Positions 35,963 through 46,274 of a DNA stretch of 64,000 nucleotides are shown piece by piece. Origin of the DNA: Neobacillus soli NBRC 102451 (GTDB lineage: Bacteria > Bacillota > Bacilli > Bacillales > Cytobacillaceae); contig NZ_BCVI01000039.1 of the NCBI RefSeq assembly GCF_001591665.1, positions 1 through 64,000 of the forward strand, written 5' to 3'. Under the pieces are notes generated by a model. The model was not told where the DNA came from. It was given only the letters and a program-made list of their open reading frames with translations, and did no database searches. How positions within the stretch are numbered: position 1 is the stretch's first letter; each line of letters opens with the position of its first letter. The position numbers were made by a program, and so were the translations under genes.

Positions 35963-37126
35963 ATGAAAAAAGTGAATGTCGGTATCGTAGGCAGCGGGTT
36001 TATTGCCGCGATCCACATCGATAGTTATAAAAAGGTCTTCGGAATTGATGTTTGTTTGAAGGCAGTGGCATCAACCAATAAAATGGTGCAGTCGTTTGCA
36101 GACAAATACGGTATAGAAAAAATCTATACTCGGTTTGATCAGTTGCTGGAAGATACAGAAATCGACGTTGTAGATATTTGTACTCCAGCGCACTTCCACG
36201 AAGACATGATCATTCGTGCATTGGAGGCAGGTAAGCATGTCATTTGTGAGAAACCGATGACAGGCTTTTATGGAACAGGAGATGCGAATATTGGGCATAC
36301 GGTTTCAAAAAAAGAGATGTATCACGATGTAATGAAGCGCATGGATAAACTGCGTGAAGTCGCCGAGCAAAGCGGCAAGTTATTCATGTATGCTGAGAAT
36401 TGGGTGTATGCTCCTTCTATTACCAAATGTGCAGAAATTATCAAAGCACGGAAAAGCAAGGTCCTCTTGTTGAAAGGCGAAGAGAGTCACAGTGGCTCCC
36501 ACGCTGCTCATGCAGCGCTTTGGGCACATACTGGTGGCGGTGCATTGATCCGTCAGGGGTGTCACCCATTATCAGCCGTGCTTTATTTGAAGCAGGTGGA
36601 GGCACAGGCCCGGAATGAAGAAATTCATATTGAAAGCATTGTCGCAGAAGTCGGGAACATTACCAATCATTTGAGTGAGCAAGATAGAGGCGTTATTGCC
36701 GCTCGCCCCGTAGATGTGGAAGATTGGGCAAATGTGAGCATCACTTTTTCAGATGGGACGAAGGCAGCTGTGATGGCTGGAGATATGATTGTTGGGGGAG
36801 TAAGAAATTTAGTCGAGGTCTTCACTCCAGATAGTGCACATATTTGTAATATGACACCAAATAACCATGCACTGTCTTATTTCGCTAATGAAAGGAATTT
36901 AGAAGATATTTTTATTAGCGAGAAAGTAGAAACCAAGCAAGGCTGGCAGTTTGTAAGTCCTATGGAAGAGTATGTGAGGGGCTATGTGGATGAATTCCAG
37001 GATTTTATGGAATGTATTGCTTTCGGACGAAACCCGAAATCCGATTTTAACCTAGCCTATGATTCTACGAAAGCAATCTATGCTGCTTATTGGTCAGCGG
37101 CAGAAGGCAAAAGGATTTATCTATAA
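35963..37126 (+). CDS. Gfo/Idh/MocA-family oxidoreductase
   Basis: The 387-residue NAD(P)-dependent sugar or cyclitol oxidoreductase has an N-terminal Rossmann fold (VGIVGSGFIAAIHIDSYK) and the catalytic-lysine motif EKP (E96-K97-P98 in CEKPMTG). A C-terminal alpha/beta substrate domain follows, with GGGALIRQGCHPLSAVLY. It lies directly behind tctA, so it probably acts on the imported compound. The exact sugar cannot be told from sequence. Confidence 0.9.
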   Translation: MKKVNVGIVGSGFIAAIHIDSYKKVFGIDVCLKAVASTNKMVQSFADKYGIEKIYTRFDQLLEDTEIDVVDICTPAHFHEDMIIRALEAGKHVICEKPMTGFYGTGDANIGHTVSKKEMYHDVMKRMDKLREVAEQSGKLFMYAENWVYAPSITKCAEIIKARKSKVLLLKGEESHSGSHAAHAALWAHTGGGALIRQGCHPLSAVLYLKQVEAQARNEEIHIESIVAEVGNITNHLSEQDRGVIAARPVDVEDWANVSITFSDGTKAAVMAGDMIVGGVRNLVEVFTPDSAHICNMTPNNHALSYFANERNLEDIFISEKVETKQGWQFVSPMEEYVRGYVDEFQDFMECIAFGRNPKSDFNLAYDSTKAIYAAYWSAAEGKRIYL

Positions 37127-37181
37127 ACGTAACATATTATTAACTGGAAAATAGTATTGGGCAATTGAGGAGACATTCAAG

Positions 37182-38255
37182 ATGCAAAAAAGCGATGGAA
37201 TGAATTACGCTCCACAAGGTAAGCCTCAACCGGTGGTAGGCAAAGGTGATTTTGTTTTTGCAGCGATGGCACTTGATCATGGGCATATTTACGGCCAGTG
37301 TAATGGTCTATTGGAGGCAGGGGCAACATTAAAATGGGTTTATGATCCAGACCCTGCAAAGGTGAAGCAATTTTGTGAAGTATATCCAGGAGTGAGTGTA
37401 GCGAGCTCAGCTCAAGAAATTTTACAGGATCCGGATGTTCATCTTGTGGCGGCAGCAGCTATTCCTTCAGAACGAGGATCACTTGGGGTTCAGGTGATGG
37501 ATCATGGGAAAGATTATTTTACTGATAAAACGCCTTTTACATCCTTTGAACAGTTGGAACGGGCGAAATCTAAAGTACAGGCTACAGGCCAAAAATATAT
37601 GGTTTATTACAGCGAACGCTTACACGTGGAAAGTGCTGTATTTGCAGGCCAGCTCATTCAAGAGGGGGCAATTGGCCGAGTAGTTCAAGTGCTCGGATTA
37701 GGGCCGCATCGGTTGAATGCACATTTACGGCCGGAATGGTTTTTTCAGCAAGAAAAATATGGAGGCATCTTATGTGACATTGGCAGCCATCAAATTGAGC
37801 AATTTCTATTTTTTGCTGGATGTAAGGATGCTAAGGTATTGCATAGTAAGGTTGCGAATTATCATAGTAAGCAATTTCCTGAACTGCAGGATTTCGGAGA
37901 CGCCACCTTACTTGGTGACAACGGAGCAACCAATTATTTTCGCGTAGATTGGTTAACGCCGGAAGGTTTAGGGTCTTGGGGTGATGGTAGATTAACCATC
38001 CTAGGAACAAAAGGCTATATTGAGCTTAGAAAGTATATTGATATTGCCCGTGATCCTAATGGTGATCACCTGTATATGGTGAACGATGAAGGCGAACATC
38101 ACATGGAGCTAAGCGGAAAGGTCGGCTATCCTTTCTTTGGAGAATTGATTTTGGACTGCTTAAACAGGACAGAACGTGCCATGACGCAAGAACATGCATT
38201 TAAAGCTGCTGAACTTTGTCTGTTAGCACAAAAGCAAGCGATGGTTGTAGAGTAA
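37182..38255 (+). CDS. Gfo/Idh/MocA-family oxidoreductase (DKT variant)
   Basis: The 357-residue protein is related to, but clearly different from, its upstream neighbour. It has an extra N-terminal stretch of about 20 residues before the Rossmann strand (DFVFAAMALDHGHIYGQCNG). The usual EKP motif reads DKT (K116 in YFTDKTPFTSF), which keeps the lysine. GGILCDIGSHQIEQFLFF marks the substrate domain. GAGGAG precedes the ATG. It ends the LacI-tct operon, with a strong terminator 55 bases later. Confidence 0.88.
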   Translation: MQKSDGMNYAPQGKPQPVVGKGDFVFAAMALDHGHIYGQCNGLLEAGATLKWVYDPDPAKVKQFCEVYPGVSVASSAQEILQDPDVHLVAAAAIPSERGSLGVQVMDHGKDYFTDKTPFTSFEQLERAKSKVQATGQKYMVYYSERLHVESAVFAGQLIQEGAIGRVVQVLGLGPHRLNAHLRPEWFFQQEKYGGILCDIGSHQIEQFLFFAGCKDAKVLHSKVANYHSKQFPELQDFGDATLLGDNGATNYFRVDWLTPEGLGSWGDGRLTILGTKGYIELRKYIDIARDPNGDHLYMVNDEGEHHMELSGKVGYPFFGELILDCLNRTERAMTQEHAFKAAELCLLAQKQAMVVE

Positions 38256-38309
38256 ATGAAAAGAAGTGAGAACAACAGTTATACCAAATGAAGAGCATTA
38301 TAAATAAAC

Positions 38310-38345
38310 CACAAAAGCTTCCTAGTCGACTAGGAAGCTTTTGTG
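38310..38345. terminator. Terminator of the LacI-tct-oxidoreductase operon
   Basis: A perfect 36-bp palindrome (CACAAAAGCTTCCTA arm, GTCGAC centre) ending in TTTTGTG. Confidence 0.85.
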
Positions 38346-38518
38346 TTGTTAACGTTTGTATAGAAAGGGGTCCTAGGTTTGAAATGTTTTAAGCGTAGCA
38401 CTTACAAAATAGTTATTTGCGAAATTATTAGGCGGTGATATTCTAAAAATCTGAGGTTGATTAGTTTAATAAACTAATTAATTGACTATAAAAATTCTCG
38501 AGATGAAATTATTTTCAA
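38346..38518. other. Intergenic region with a ROK-box-like repeat
   Basis: No gene is seen. ATTAGTTT-AAT-AAACTAAT at 38460-38478 is an inverted repeat similar in composition to the ROK operators at 39953 and 47814 but with a shorter centre. It is at the 3' side of the ROK gene, where an operator is unexpected. Confidence 0.4.
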
Positions 38519-38558
38519 TTTTATATACTTTTGAAAGGGGTTTCAAAAGTATATAAAA
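38519..38558 (-). terminator. Terminator after the first ROK gene
   Basis: A perfect 18-bp stem (TTTTATATACTTTTGAAA and its complement) with a GGGG loop on the plus strand. It is symmetric, and the nearest gene ends on the minus strand at 38620. Confidence 0.75.
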
Positions 38559-38619
38559 AGAGTATGTTTTTTGCTAGAAGTACTTTAAAAGATAACCAAG
38601 TTTGAAAGAGGGGAAACTG

Positions 38620-39813
38620 TTAGATGATTGCGTTTGTATTATTTTGATTTTGTTCAACCAAGGACAAATTCAGCATAGGCACATTAAGGAAATGTTTAAT
38701 TGCTAGTGCACATGCTCCTAAAACGCATGATTTTTTCCCAATCGGGGATATCAATAATTCACGATAATGACTGATGGATGAATTCAGGTTTTCTCTAATT
38801 TTATTTAGAGAGTCCGGATACATACGCAACAATTCACTCTCCAAAACGAGTACGTCCGGGTTGTACATATTAATCATATTATTCAATCCAATCGAAAGGT
38901 AATAGATAAAATGTTCCATTAATTCGGTTACTTCCTCATCACCTTCTTCAAGCCATCTTTGAATTTGTTCATATGTAAGATTTTTAATGTTTCTTTTTTC
39001 AGAAAGATATTCAAAAATGCTTGATTCGGAGGCATACTTTTCCCAGCATCCTTTATTTCCACAATTGCATTGTTTTCCACCCGGCATGATAATCATATGG
39101 CCGGCTTCGCCTGCAAAACCGTCATGTCCCCGAAAAAATTCATAGTTCATCATCATCCCGAGGCCAATGCCGGAATAGAGGGTGGCGCATAAAAGATTAT
39201 TCGTTTCATGGTGAAAAAATACCCTCTGAGCAAATGAGGAAAGATTCGCATTGTTTTCTAGGTAAATTTTGATACCGATTTCTTCTTCCAAATCTTTTTT
39301 TAAGTAAATACCATGCCAGTTAAACCGCGGTACATAATGAATAATTTCATCAATAGATACAAGGCCATGGATGGCAATAACAATTCCAACAATTCCATAA
39401 CGGCTATCCATGTATTCTGCTTTGAATTTATTAATCTGTTCAATTAAAATTTTTAATACCTCTGAATAATCATTGGTTTTTATTTCAATTATAGTTGAAG
39501 AAATTGGCTGACCAAGAAGATTAGAAAGTGTAAAGGAAATTTGTTCAAAATCGAGGTCAATTCCAAGCGCATAGCCTGCTTGGCCGTTTAACGAGAGCAT
39601 GATCGGCTTTCTGCCAACAAAATTGTACTCAAGTTGTGTTTCAACAATCAGACCCTCTTCCAATAAGTCAGCCACCTGTGCTGAGATGGTAGCCCTAGTC
39701 AAGGCTGTAACCTTAGATAGATCTGCACGCGAAATCATCCCTTCTTTGACAATTTCGCGGATAATAATAGAACGATTGATTTTTTTTATGTATGCCGCAT
39801 CACCGGTAACCAT
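38620..39813 (-). CDS. ROK-family transcriptional repressor (first copy)
   Basis: The 397-residue XylR/NagC-type protein has an N-terminal winged helix (MISRADLSKVTALTRATIS) and a ROK sugar-kinase-like domain with the zinc motif CNCGNKGCWEKYASESS and GIGLGMMMNYEFFRGHDGFA. It is a close paralogue of 46543-47709. It is divergent from uxaC, whose promoter carries a perfect 25-bp palindrome that this regulator or its paralogue should bind. The effector is probably an intermediate of uronate breakdown (inference). Confidence 0.9.
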   Translation of the reverse strand: MVTGDAAYIKKINRSIIIREIVKEGMISRADLSKVTALTRATISAQVADLLEEGLIVETQLEYNFVGRKPIMLSLNGQAGYALGIDLDFEQISFTLSNLLGQPISSTIIEIKTNDYSEVLKILIEQINKFKAEYMDSRYGIVGIVIAIHGLVSIDEIIHYVPRFNWHGIYLKKDLEEEIGIKIYLENNANLSSFAQRVFFHHETNNLLCATLYSGIGLGMMMNYEFFRGHDGFAGEAGHMIIMPGGKQCNCGNKGCWEKYASESSIFEYLSEKRNIKNLTYEQIQRWLEEGDEEVTELMEHFIYYLSIGLNNMINMYNPDVLVLESELLRMYPDSLNKIRENLNSSISHYRELLISPIGKKSCVLGACALAIKHFLNVPMLNLSLVEQNQNNTNAII

Positions 39814-39913
39814 TTAAATCCCCCAATTTAAGCAACTGTAGTACTACTACAATTATAACAGGTTTAAAGTAAATAGGTCTTTTCTGATTTCAATTTATTC
39901 ATTAACTTGTCAA

Positions 39914-39977
39914 TTGACTAAACCTAATAAAAATGATAAATTATTCATGTAATTAATTTGTTTATTAAACAAATTAA
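39914..39977 (+). promoter_or_regulatory. uxaC promoter with 25-bp ROK-type operator
   Basis: TTGACT (39914-39919) and TAAATT (39937-39942) are 17 bases apart. A perfect 25-bp palindrome follows at 39953-39977 (TTAATTTGTTTA, T, TAAACAAATTAA). It is positioned just after the transcription start, so binding should block elongation or initiation. The same site occurs before the larA-like gene. Confidence 0.78.
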
Positions 39978-40074
39978 AAGAAATGAAACGAATTTTATTT
40001 TTTAAAATGCTTTGAAAGGGTTTACAGAAGAGCGCAATAGTAGTAGCCATTTCAGTATATTAGGAGGAACTATG

Positions 40075-41478
40075 ATGAAGTCCTTTTTAAACAATCACTT
40101 TTTGCTAAACACAGAAACAGCAATCAAATTGTATGAAAATGCTGCTGCCGAGGCACCAATCTTTGATTTCCACTGTCACTTAAATCCGCAGGAAGTATGG
40201 GAAAACAAGTCATATGAAAATATTACCCAAATATGGCTTGCGGGAGACCATTATAAATGGCGGACCATGCGCATGCATGGAGTTAGTGAAAGATACATTA
40301 CTGGTGACGCAGCGGATTGGGAGAAATTCGAAGCATGGGCTGGGACAGTACCGTATTTAATTGGAAATCCTGTTTATCACTGGACACACTTAGAATTAAA
40401 AATGTTTTTCGGTATTGACAAAGTACTAAGCCCGGAAACTGCCCGTGAAATTTGGGATGAATGTAATGAAAAGTTACAAAAGCCCGAATATAGTGCAAGA
40501 GCTTTTATTGAAAAATCCAATGTGAAATTTATTGGCACTACTGATGATCCGATATCGACACTTGAATACCATCAATTGTTGAGAAATGACGAATCCTTTA
40601 AAACCATTATTGCACCAACATTCCGTCCTGATGGGGCACTATTCATTGACCGTCCAACATTCACCAGCTGGATTGAAAAATTAGCGCAAGTTTCCGGCGT
40701 GAAGGTTGATACACTTGATGGATTTTTAGCTGCTCTTAAACAACGAGTGGCCTATTTCCATGAAAACGGCGGCCGGGCATCGGATCATGATATTCAAAAA
40801 ATGGAATTCGTGGAAACATCGAAGCAGCAGGTTGAAGCCATTTTCAATAAACGTTTAAGCGGCGAACAACTTACAAATGACGAATTAGTAGCATATCGAA
40901 ATTTCCTTTTAAAAGAGCTTGGAAAAATGTATGCTGAAAAACAATGGGTTATGCAGCTGCATATGGGTGCAATGAGAAACAACAACACCAAAATGAAAGA
41001 GCTAATTGGCCCTGACACAGGATTTGATTCCGTTGGCGAAGCGAATATGGCGGAAGGCTTGTCTCGCTTCCTAGATGCACTTGATCAGGAAAACGCACTT
41101 CCAAGAACAGTGTTATTTAACTTAAATCAAAAAGATAATGTTGTGTTAGCAGGTATGATGGGGAACTTCTATGAAGAAGGCGTTCCAGGGAAGGTTCAAC
41201 TAGGCTCGGGCTGGTGGTTCGTGGACCACATCGATGGAATGGAAAAACAAATGAAGGACTTTGCAAATGTTGGCGTACTTAGTCACTTTATTGGTATGTT
41301 GACAGACTCACGAAGCTTCCTTTCATATGCACGTCATGATTACTTCCGTCGAATTCTTTGTAACATTCTTGGCGATTGGGTGGAACAAGGGTTGGCGCCA
41401 AATGACATGAAGCACATGGAGCAAATGGTCCTAAATATTTGCTATCATAATGCCGAAAGATATTTTTTAGAAAGATAA
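40075..41478 (+). CDS. uxaC: Glucuronate/galacturonate isomerase UxaC
   Basis: UxaC interconverts D-glucuronate and D-fructuronate (or D-galacturonate and D-tagaturonate). The 467-residue amidohydrolase-fold protein has the start of the metal site PIFDFHCHLNPQEVWENK and the family motifs GDHYKWRTMRMHG, TTDDPISTLEYH, QLHMGAMRNNN and MLTDSRSFLSYARHDYFRR. The start is ATG 40075 (or 40072), behind AGGAGG; a longer frame from 40012 has no site. It is followed by gndA. Confidence 0.97.
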   Translation: MKSFLNNHFLLNTETAIKLYENAAAEAPIFDFHCHLNPQEVWENKSYENITQIWLAGDHYKWRTMRMHGVSERYITGDAADWEKFEAWAGTVPYLIGNPVYHWTHLELKMFFGIDKVLSPETAREIWDECNEKLQKPEYSARAFIEKSNVKFIGTTDDPISTLEYHQLLRNDESFKTIIAPTFRPDGALFIDRPTFTSWIEKLAQVSGVKVDTLDGFLAALKQRVAYFHENGGRASDHDIQKMEFVETSKQQVEAIFNKRLSGEQLTNDELVAYRNFLLKELGKMYAEKQWVMQLHMGAMRNNNTKMKELIGPDTGFDSVGEANMAEGLSRFLDALDQENALPRTVLFNLNQKDNVVLAGMMGNFYEEGVPGKVQLGSGWWFVDHIDGMEKQMKDFANVGVLSHFIGMLTDSRSFLSYARHDYFRRILCNILGDWVEQGLAPNDMKHMEQMVLNICYHNAERYFLER

Positions 41479-41575
41479 TACCTAATAAATTTCCGGAGTT
41501 TAATTATAAGGCTTAATATTTAAAATAGGTTAGAATAGAGTAATAAGTATTTTGAGAAAGGAAAGGGATTTTGAT

Positions 41576-42988
41576 ATGTCTCAACAACAAATTGGTGTAA
41601 TTGGTCTAGCGGTTATGGGGAAAAACCTTGCATTAAATATTGAGAGTCGCGGCTATTCTGTCGCTGTTTTTAACCGTTCATATGATAAAACAGAAGCGTT
41701 TTTAAAGAACGAAGCTGAGGGAAAAAACTTTGTCGGTGCTCGTACTGTTGAAGAATTTGTGAACTCTTTAGAAAAGCCGCGGAAAATCTTATTAATGGTT
41801 AAGGCCGGTACGGCAACAGACGCTACGATTGAATCGTTAAAACCATATCTTGAAGAAGGCGATATTCTTATCGACGGCGGAAATACGTTCTTCCAAGATA
41901 CGATTAGACGTAATAAGGAACTAGAAACTGCAGGGTTCCATTTTATCGGTACCGGTGTTTCCGGCGGTGAAGAAGGGGCATTAAAAGGTCCTTCCATCAT
42001 GCCAGGCGGTAAAAAAGAAGCCTATGATTTAGTGAAGCCTATTTTAGAAGCGATTTCCGCTAAAGTGGAAGGAGACCCTTGCTGTACCTATATTGGTCCG
42101 AATGGAGCTGGACACTATGTGAAAATGGTGCATAATGGGATTGAATATGGCGATATGCAATTAATTTCAGAAGCTTATTTTATTCTAAAAAATGTCCTTA
42201 ATTTAAGTGCTGAAGAGCTTCATACCGTATTTGCTGAGTGGAATAAAGGTGAATTAGACAGCTACTTAATTGAAATTACTGCAGATATTTTTACAAAAGT
42301 AGATGAAGAAACAGGCAAACCATTGGTTGACTTAATTCTAGACACTGCCGGTCAAAAAGGTACTGGTAAATGGACTAGCCAAAATGCTTTAGATTTAGGA
42401 GTTCCACTTCCACTTATTACAGAATCTGTTTTTGCCCGCTGTATTTCAGCAATGAAAGATGAGCGTGTGAAGGCAAGTAAGGTTCTTAGCGGCCCTGAAG
42501 CGAAAGCCTATGATGCTAATAAAGAAGAGTTAATTGAAGCGGTTCGGAAAGCACTGTATATGAGCAAAATTTGTTCCTATGCCCAAGGATTTGCACAAAT
42601 GCGTGCAGCATCCGAAGAATACGATTGGAATCTTCGTTATGGGGATATTGCGATGATTTTCCGTGGTGGCTGTATTATTCGTGCTCAATTCTTACAAAAA
42701 ATCAAAGAAGCATATGACCGTGATCCTGCATTAGCGAACCTATTATTAGATCCATATTTTAAAGAGATTGTTGAGAGTTATCAACAAGCGTTACGTAAAG
42801 TTCTTGCTGTGGCAATTGAGCGTGGTATTCCGGTGCCATCATTCACGAGCGCCATTGCTTACTATGACAGCTATCGCACTGAAACACTTCCAGCAAATCT
42901 ATTGCAGGCACAACGTGATTACTTTGGTGCCCATACCTATCAGCGTATTGATAAAGAAGGAGTTTTCCATACAAACTGGATGGAATAG
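41576..42988 (+). CDS. gndA: 6-phosphogluconate dehydrogenase (decarboxylating)
   Basis: The 470-residue enzyme oxidises 6-phosphogluconate to ribulose-5-phosphate and CO2. Motifs are [20 protein letters not shown] (dinucleotide binding), [20 protein letters not shown], the active-site [14 protein letters not shown] and [16 protein letters not shown] near the middle. The length is full. Its place 97 bases after uxaC, and with gluconokinase in the neighbouring larA block, suggests a dedicated copy for sugar-acid use, not the general pentose-phosphate enzyme. Start ATG 41576; the upstream TTG at 41552 is less likely. Confidence 0.95.
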   Translation: MSQQQIGVIGLAVMGKNLALNIESRGYSVAVFNRSYDKTEAFLKNEAEGKNFVGARTVEEFVNSLEKPRKILLMVKAGTATDATIESLKPYLEEGDILIDGGNTFFQDTIRRNKELETAGFHFIGTGVSGGEEGALKGPSIMPGGKKEAYDLVKPILEAISAKVEGDPCCTYIGPNGAGHYVKMVHNGIEYGDMQLISEAYFILKNVLNLSAEELHTVFAEWNKGELDSYLIEITADIFTKVDEETGKPLVDLILDTAGQKGTGKWTSQNALDLGVPLPLITESVFARCISAMKDERVKASKVLSGPEAKAYDANKEELIEAVRKALYMSKICSYAQGFAQMRAASEEYDWNLRYGDIAMIFRGGCIIRAQFLQKIKEAYDRDPALANLLLDPYFKEIVESYQQALRKVLAVAIERGIPVPSFTSAIAYYDSYRTETLPANLLQAQRDYFGAHTYQRIDKEGVFHTNWME

Positions 42989-43036
42989 AAAGTTTGTTCC
43001 CATAAAATAGAACAATAAGTCCCTTTTAGTATTAAT

Positions 43037-43082
43037 AGAGACAAAACTAGCACAAAATAAGGCTGGGTTTGTCTCTTTTTTT
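43037..43082 (+). terminator. Terminator after gndA
   Basis: AGAGACAAA/TTTGTCTCT stem with a large loop and a T-run. Confidence 0.75.
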
Positions 43083-43248
43083 ATCTGAAATTTTTCTATA
43101 AAAAGCAATTCGAGTCAAATATTCCAACAAAGTAAGCAATTTTAGGGAATGTTTTTTATTTAAAAAAGCAATAAAATGAGAGTAAGCTCTAATTGACATG
43201 CTTTTTTAATAAAAAATGACACCGCTTTCCTAAGGAGGTGTGGGAGAA

Positions 43249-44148
43249 ATGGATAATTGGATAAATGCTCATTATAGAATGCAGGGAATGCCGACTTCAA
43301 CCTTTGATTTTCACTCACATCTGGAATATGAGATTTACTTTTTCCACGCGGGTGAATGTAGGTATTTAATCAATAATCGGATATATGATTTGCAGCCGGG
43401 GGATATTTTATTAATGGATGGTTTAACCTTGCATAAGCCGAACCCAAACCCTTGCTCGGAAAGCACATATACGAGGAGTGTTATTCATTTTTCACCTGCT
43501 TACTTGCAGGAGTTATTGTCAGTCCTTGGAGCCAAGCGTGTATTAGATCCATTTGTAAAATTAAATAATTGTCTTTTAAGAACAGGTTATGATGAGTCGG
43601 CCCAGTTCGTTGATGAAAGGATTGAGAGGATTGCTCGTATGCTTTCGAACAGTGATAAAGAACGGCAACAAACAGGCCAAAAAAACGTGATTATTTTAGC
43701 GGAAATGAAGCTTGAGTTTGTTCAATTGTTGATAGCGATTTATAAAATAAGTCAAAAGAAATTGTCCCATGTTCCAAGCAAACCGACCGAAAAGGAACAA
43801 CATGCCGAGACGATGGCATCTTGGATTAATAAAAACTATACCGAAAAAGTTAGTTTGGATCGCTTGGCAGCAGAATTAAATTTGAGTAAGTACTATGCTT
43901 CGCATGTATTTAAGGAAGTCACAGGCTTTACGGTGATGGAGTATTTGATGGGGTGCCGAGTTAATCAAGCGAAATATTTGTTGGAAATGGAACCTAATTG
44001 GTCATTAGCAGAAGTGTCTCGTCACTCGGGTTTCGAGAGTTCAGCGCATTTCAGTAGGTATTTTAAAGATAAGGTAGGCATCACGCCATCAAATTATCGC
44101 AGAAATAGATTAAATAGCAATCATTCAGCAAATAAGGAGGAACAGTAG
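43249..44148 (+). CDS. AraC-family transcriptional regulator
   Basis: The 299-residue regulator has an N-terminal cupin-like sugar-sensing domain (FDFHSHLEYEIYFFHAGECR, LQPGDILLMDG) and a C-terminal double helix-turn-helix (SLDRLAAELNLSKYYASHVF, WSLAEVSRHSGFESSAHFSR). ATG 43249 follows AAGGAGGTG. It is transcribed together with the broken TIM-barrel gene and the oxidoreductase behind it, so it probably regulated that small unit. Confidence 0.9.
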   Translation: MDNWINAHYRMQGMPTSTFDFHSHLEYEIYFFHAGECRYLINNRIYDLQPGDILLMDGLTLHKPNPNPCSESTYTRSVIHFSPAYLQELLSVLGAKRVLDPFVKLNNCLLRTGYDESAQFVDERIERIARMLSNSDKERQQTGQKNVIILAEMKLEFVQLLIAIYKISQKKLSHVPSKPTEKEQHAETMASWINKNYTEKVSLDRLAAELNLSKYYASHVFKEVTGFTVMEYLMGCRVNQAKYLLEMEPNWSLAEVSRHSGFESSAHFSRYFKDKVGITPSNYRRNRLNSNHSANKEEQ

Positions 44149-44150
44149 AA

Positions 44151-45039
44151 ATGAATCAAGATTTAATGATTTCCGGCTTTTCAGATGAAATTTCTTCTGA
44201 TTTCGATACCCAGCTTGAAGTTGTAGCGAAGCTAGGTATGAAGTACATTTCATTGTGCGGTATTGATGGCAAAAACATTGGTGATTTTACAGTAGAAGAG
44301 ATTAAAGATAGTGTACAACCAAGGCTGAAAAAAGCGGGGATCGGTGTATCTTCCGTTGGATCGCCGATTGGCAAGGTGTTCATTAATGACGAAGAAGGCT
44401 TTACGAAACAAAAGCTGATATTGGACACGCTTTGCCAAATTAGTAATCTACTAGATTTTCAGTATATCCGTATATTCAGCTTTTATATTCCATAAGGAGA
44501 AAATACTGATAGCTATAGAGATGAAGTTTTCAGTAAGATCAAGGAATTTGCTGCGATTGCGGAAAAATACGATTTGATTTTCCTGCATGAAAATGAAAAA
44601 GATATCTATGGTGATATTGGAAGGCGCTGTAAGGAGATTTTGAAAGAGGTTGGCCCGCCCTCCTTTAAAGCCATTTTTGATTTTGCTAACTTTGTCCAGT
44701 GCGGTGAAGACAGTCAAGAATGCTACGATTTGCTAAAAGATGATATTGTCTATATCCACATCAAGGATGTGTAACAACAGATAGTCAAAAGGTAGTCTGT
44801 GGCACCGGGGAAGGTAAAATTCCTTAGATCCTCTAGCAAAGGCAATTCATAGCGGTTCCAAAGGCTTTTTAACGCTTGAGCCTCACTTAGTTCTATTTGA
44901 TTCTTTGAAAGATTTAGAGCTGGAGGATGCGGCAGACGTAATTAAGGATAACAAGGGGCTGGATGGTGCAGGCGGATATAAGCTTCAATATGAGTCACTA
45001 ATAAACATTCTAGAAAAAATAGAAAGCGGGGAGAAATGA
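44151..45039 (+). pseudogene. Broken sugar-phosphate isomerase/epimerase-like TIM-barrel gene
   Basis: The frame starts well behind AAGGAGG (MNQDLMISGFSDEISSDFD) but is damaged three times. A TAA at 44493-44495 falls between FSFYIP and GENTDSYRDEV in the same frame. A frame change occurs near 44770, after YIHIKDV. Another frame change occurs near 44816, before DPLAKAIHSGSKGFLTLEPH. The last stretch runs to TGA 45037-45039. Pieced together the protein would be about 290 residues, typical of IolE/EboC-like isomerases (AP-endonuclease-2 fold). Three lesions make sequencing error unlikely. It lies between the AraC gene and an intact oxidoreductase. Confidence 0.82.
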
Positions 45040-45041
45040 AT

Positions 45042-46202
45042 ATGAAAACTATTAGATTAGGGATTATTGGTATCGGCGCACAAGGCGGAACATACGCAGG
45101 ATTTATCGCAGAAGGTAAAGTTAAAAACATGGTACTCGGAGCAATTTGTGACATTGACCCAGCTAAAAAGGAAATGTGTGCAGAAAAGTACCCTGATGTT
45201 CCCTTCTATGATAATTACATTGAAATGCTTGAAAGCGGTAATGTTGATGCAGTCGTTACTACTGTACCACACTATCTGCACCCAGAGATTGGAATTGCTG
45301 CATTACTAAGGGATATCCATGCATTGGTAGAAAAGCCAGCAGGTGTTTACACAAAACAAGTAAAAGAATTAAACGAATTTGCCGCATCAAAACCAGAGTT
45401 AACATTCGGTATCTTTTTTAACCAAAGAACAAATCCACTTTATCAAAAAGTGAAAGAGCTAATAGATAATGGAGAAATTGGCACTATTCGTCGGACAAAC
45501 TGGATTATTACAACATGGTGGAGACCACAAGGCTACTACGACCAAAGTGCATGGAGAGCAACTTGGAGCGGCGAAGGCGGCGGTGTCCTTGTCAACCAAG
45601 CACCACACCAAATCGATTTGCTTCAATGGATTTGTGGCATGCCTAAAAAAGTGTATTCCAATGTAAAATACGGCTTCCAACGAAATATCGCCGTTGAAGA
45701 TGAAGTAACGACATTACTTGACTATGGTAATGGAGCAACCGGTGTCTTTATTACGTGTACACACGATATTCTAGGTACTGACCGTTTTGAAATATTAGGA
45801 AATAAGGGGAAAATTGTTGTCGATGATAGTAAGAAGATTACCATCAAACGCCTTAAAACACCTGAGTCTGAAATGAGCGCTACGATAAGCTGGGCAGATG
45901 TCATGAAGATTTTCACAGGTCAAGGCCCAGAAGATATCTATAGTGAAGAAGTGCTCGAATTTAATAGTGTTTGGGGGGCACAGCATATTTCAGTGTTAGA
46001 AAACTTCGCAGCCAATATCGTCGATGGTACTCCACTTATTGCACCTGGCAGTGATGGAATCAAGGGTGTTGCATTGGCAAATGCCATCCATCTATCAAGC
46101 TGGTTAGGTAAAGAAGTAGAGCTTCCGATTGATGAAGAATTATATTTGGCAGAATTAAACAAGAAGATTGAAGAAGAAAAAAAGAATCCAATTAAAAAAT
46201 AG
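45042..46202 (+). CDS. Gfo/Idh/MocA-family oxidoreductase
   Basis: The 386-residue protein has the Rossmann start LGIIGIGAQGGTYAGFI, catalytic EKP (E97-K98-P99) and substrate-domain motifs FNQRTNPLYQKVKELI and GGGVLVNQAPHQIDLLQWI. ATG 45042 has GGGGAG nine bases before it; an ATG at 45036 is too close. It is a third family member in the window, distinct from the two at 35963-38255. It probably worked with the now broken isomerase upstream, so its present role is uncertain. Confidence 0.9.
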   Translation: MKTIRLGIIGIGAQGGTYAGFIAEGKVKNMVLGAICDIDPAKKEMCAEKYPDVPFYDNYIEMLESGNVDAVVTTVPHYLHPEIGIAALLRDIHALVEKPAGVYTKQVKELNEFAASKPELTFGIFFNQRTNPLYQKVKELIDNGEIGTIRRTNWIITTWWRPQGYYDQSAWRATWSGEGGGVLVNQAPHQIDLLQWICGMPKKVYSNVKYGFQRNIAVEDEVTTLLDYGNGATGVFITCTHDILGTDRFEILGNKGKIVVDDSKKITIKRLKTPESEMSATISWADVMKIFTGQGPEDIYSEEVLEFNSVWGAQHISVLENFAANIVDGTPLIAPGSDGIKGVALANAIHLSSWLGKEVELPIDEELYLAELNKKIEEEKKNPIKK

Positions 46203-46219
46203 TCTTTTATTTTTAGAAT

Positions 46220-46258
46220 CAAACGAACTCAGATTCTTCGTACTCCTGAGTTCGTTTG
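46220..46258 (+). terminator. Hairpin after the third oxidoreductase
   Basis: CAAACGAACTCAG/CTGAGTTCGTTTG form a 13-bp stem, but no T-run follows. Termination is possible but not assured. Confidence 0.5.
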
Positions 46259-46274
46259 CAAAGGGGATCGGCTA

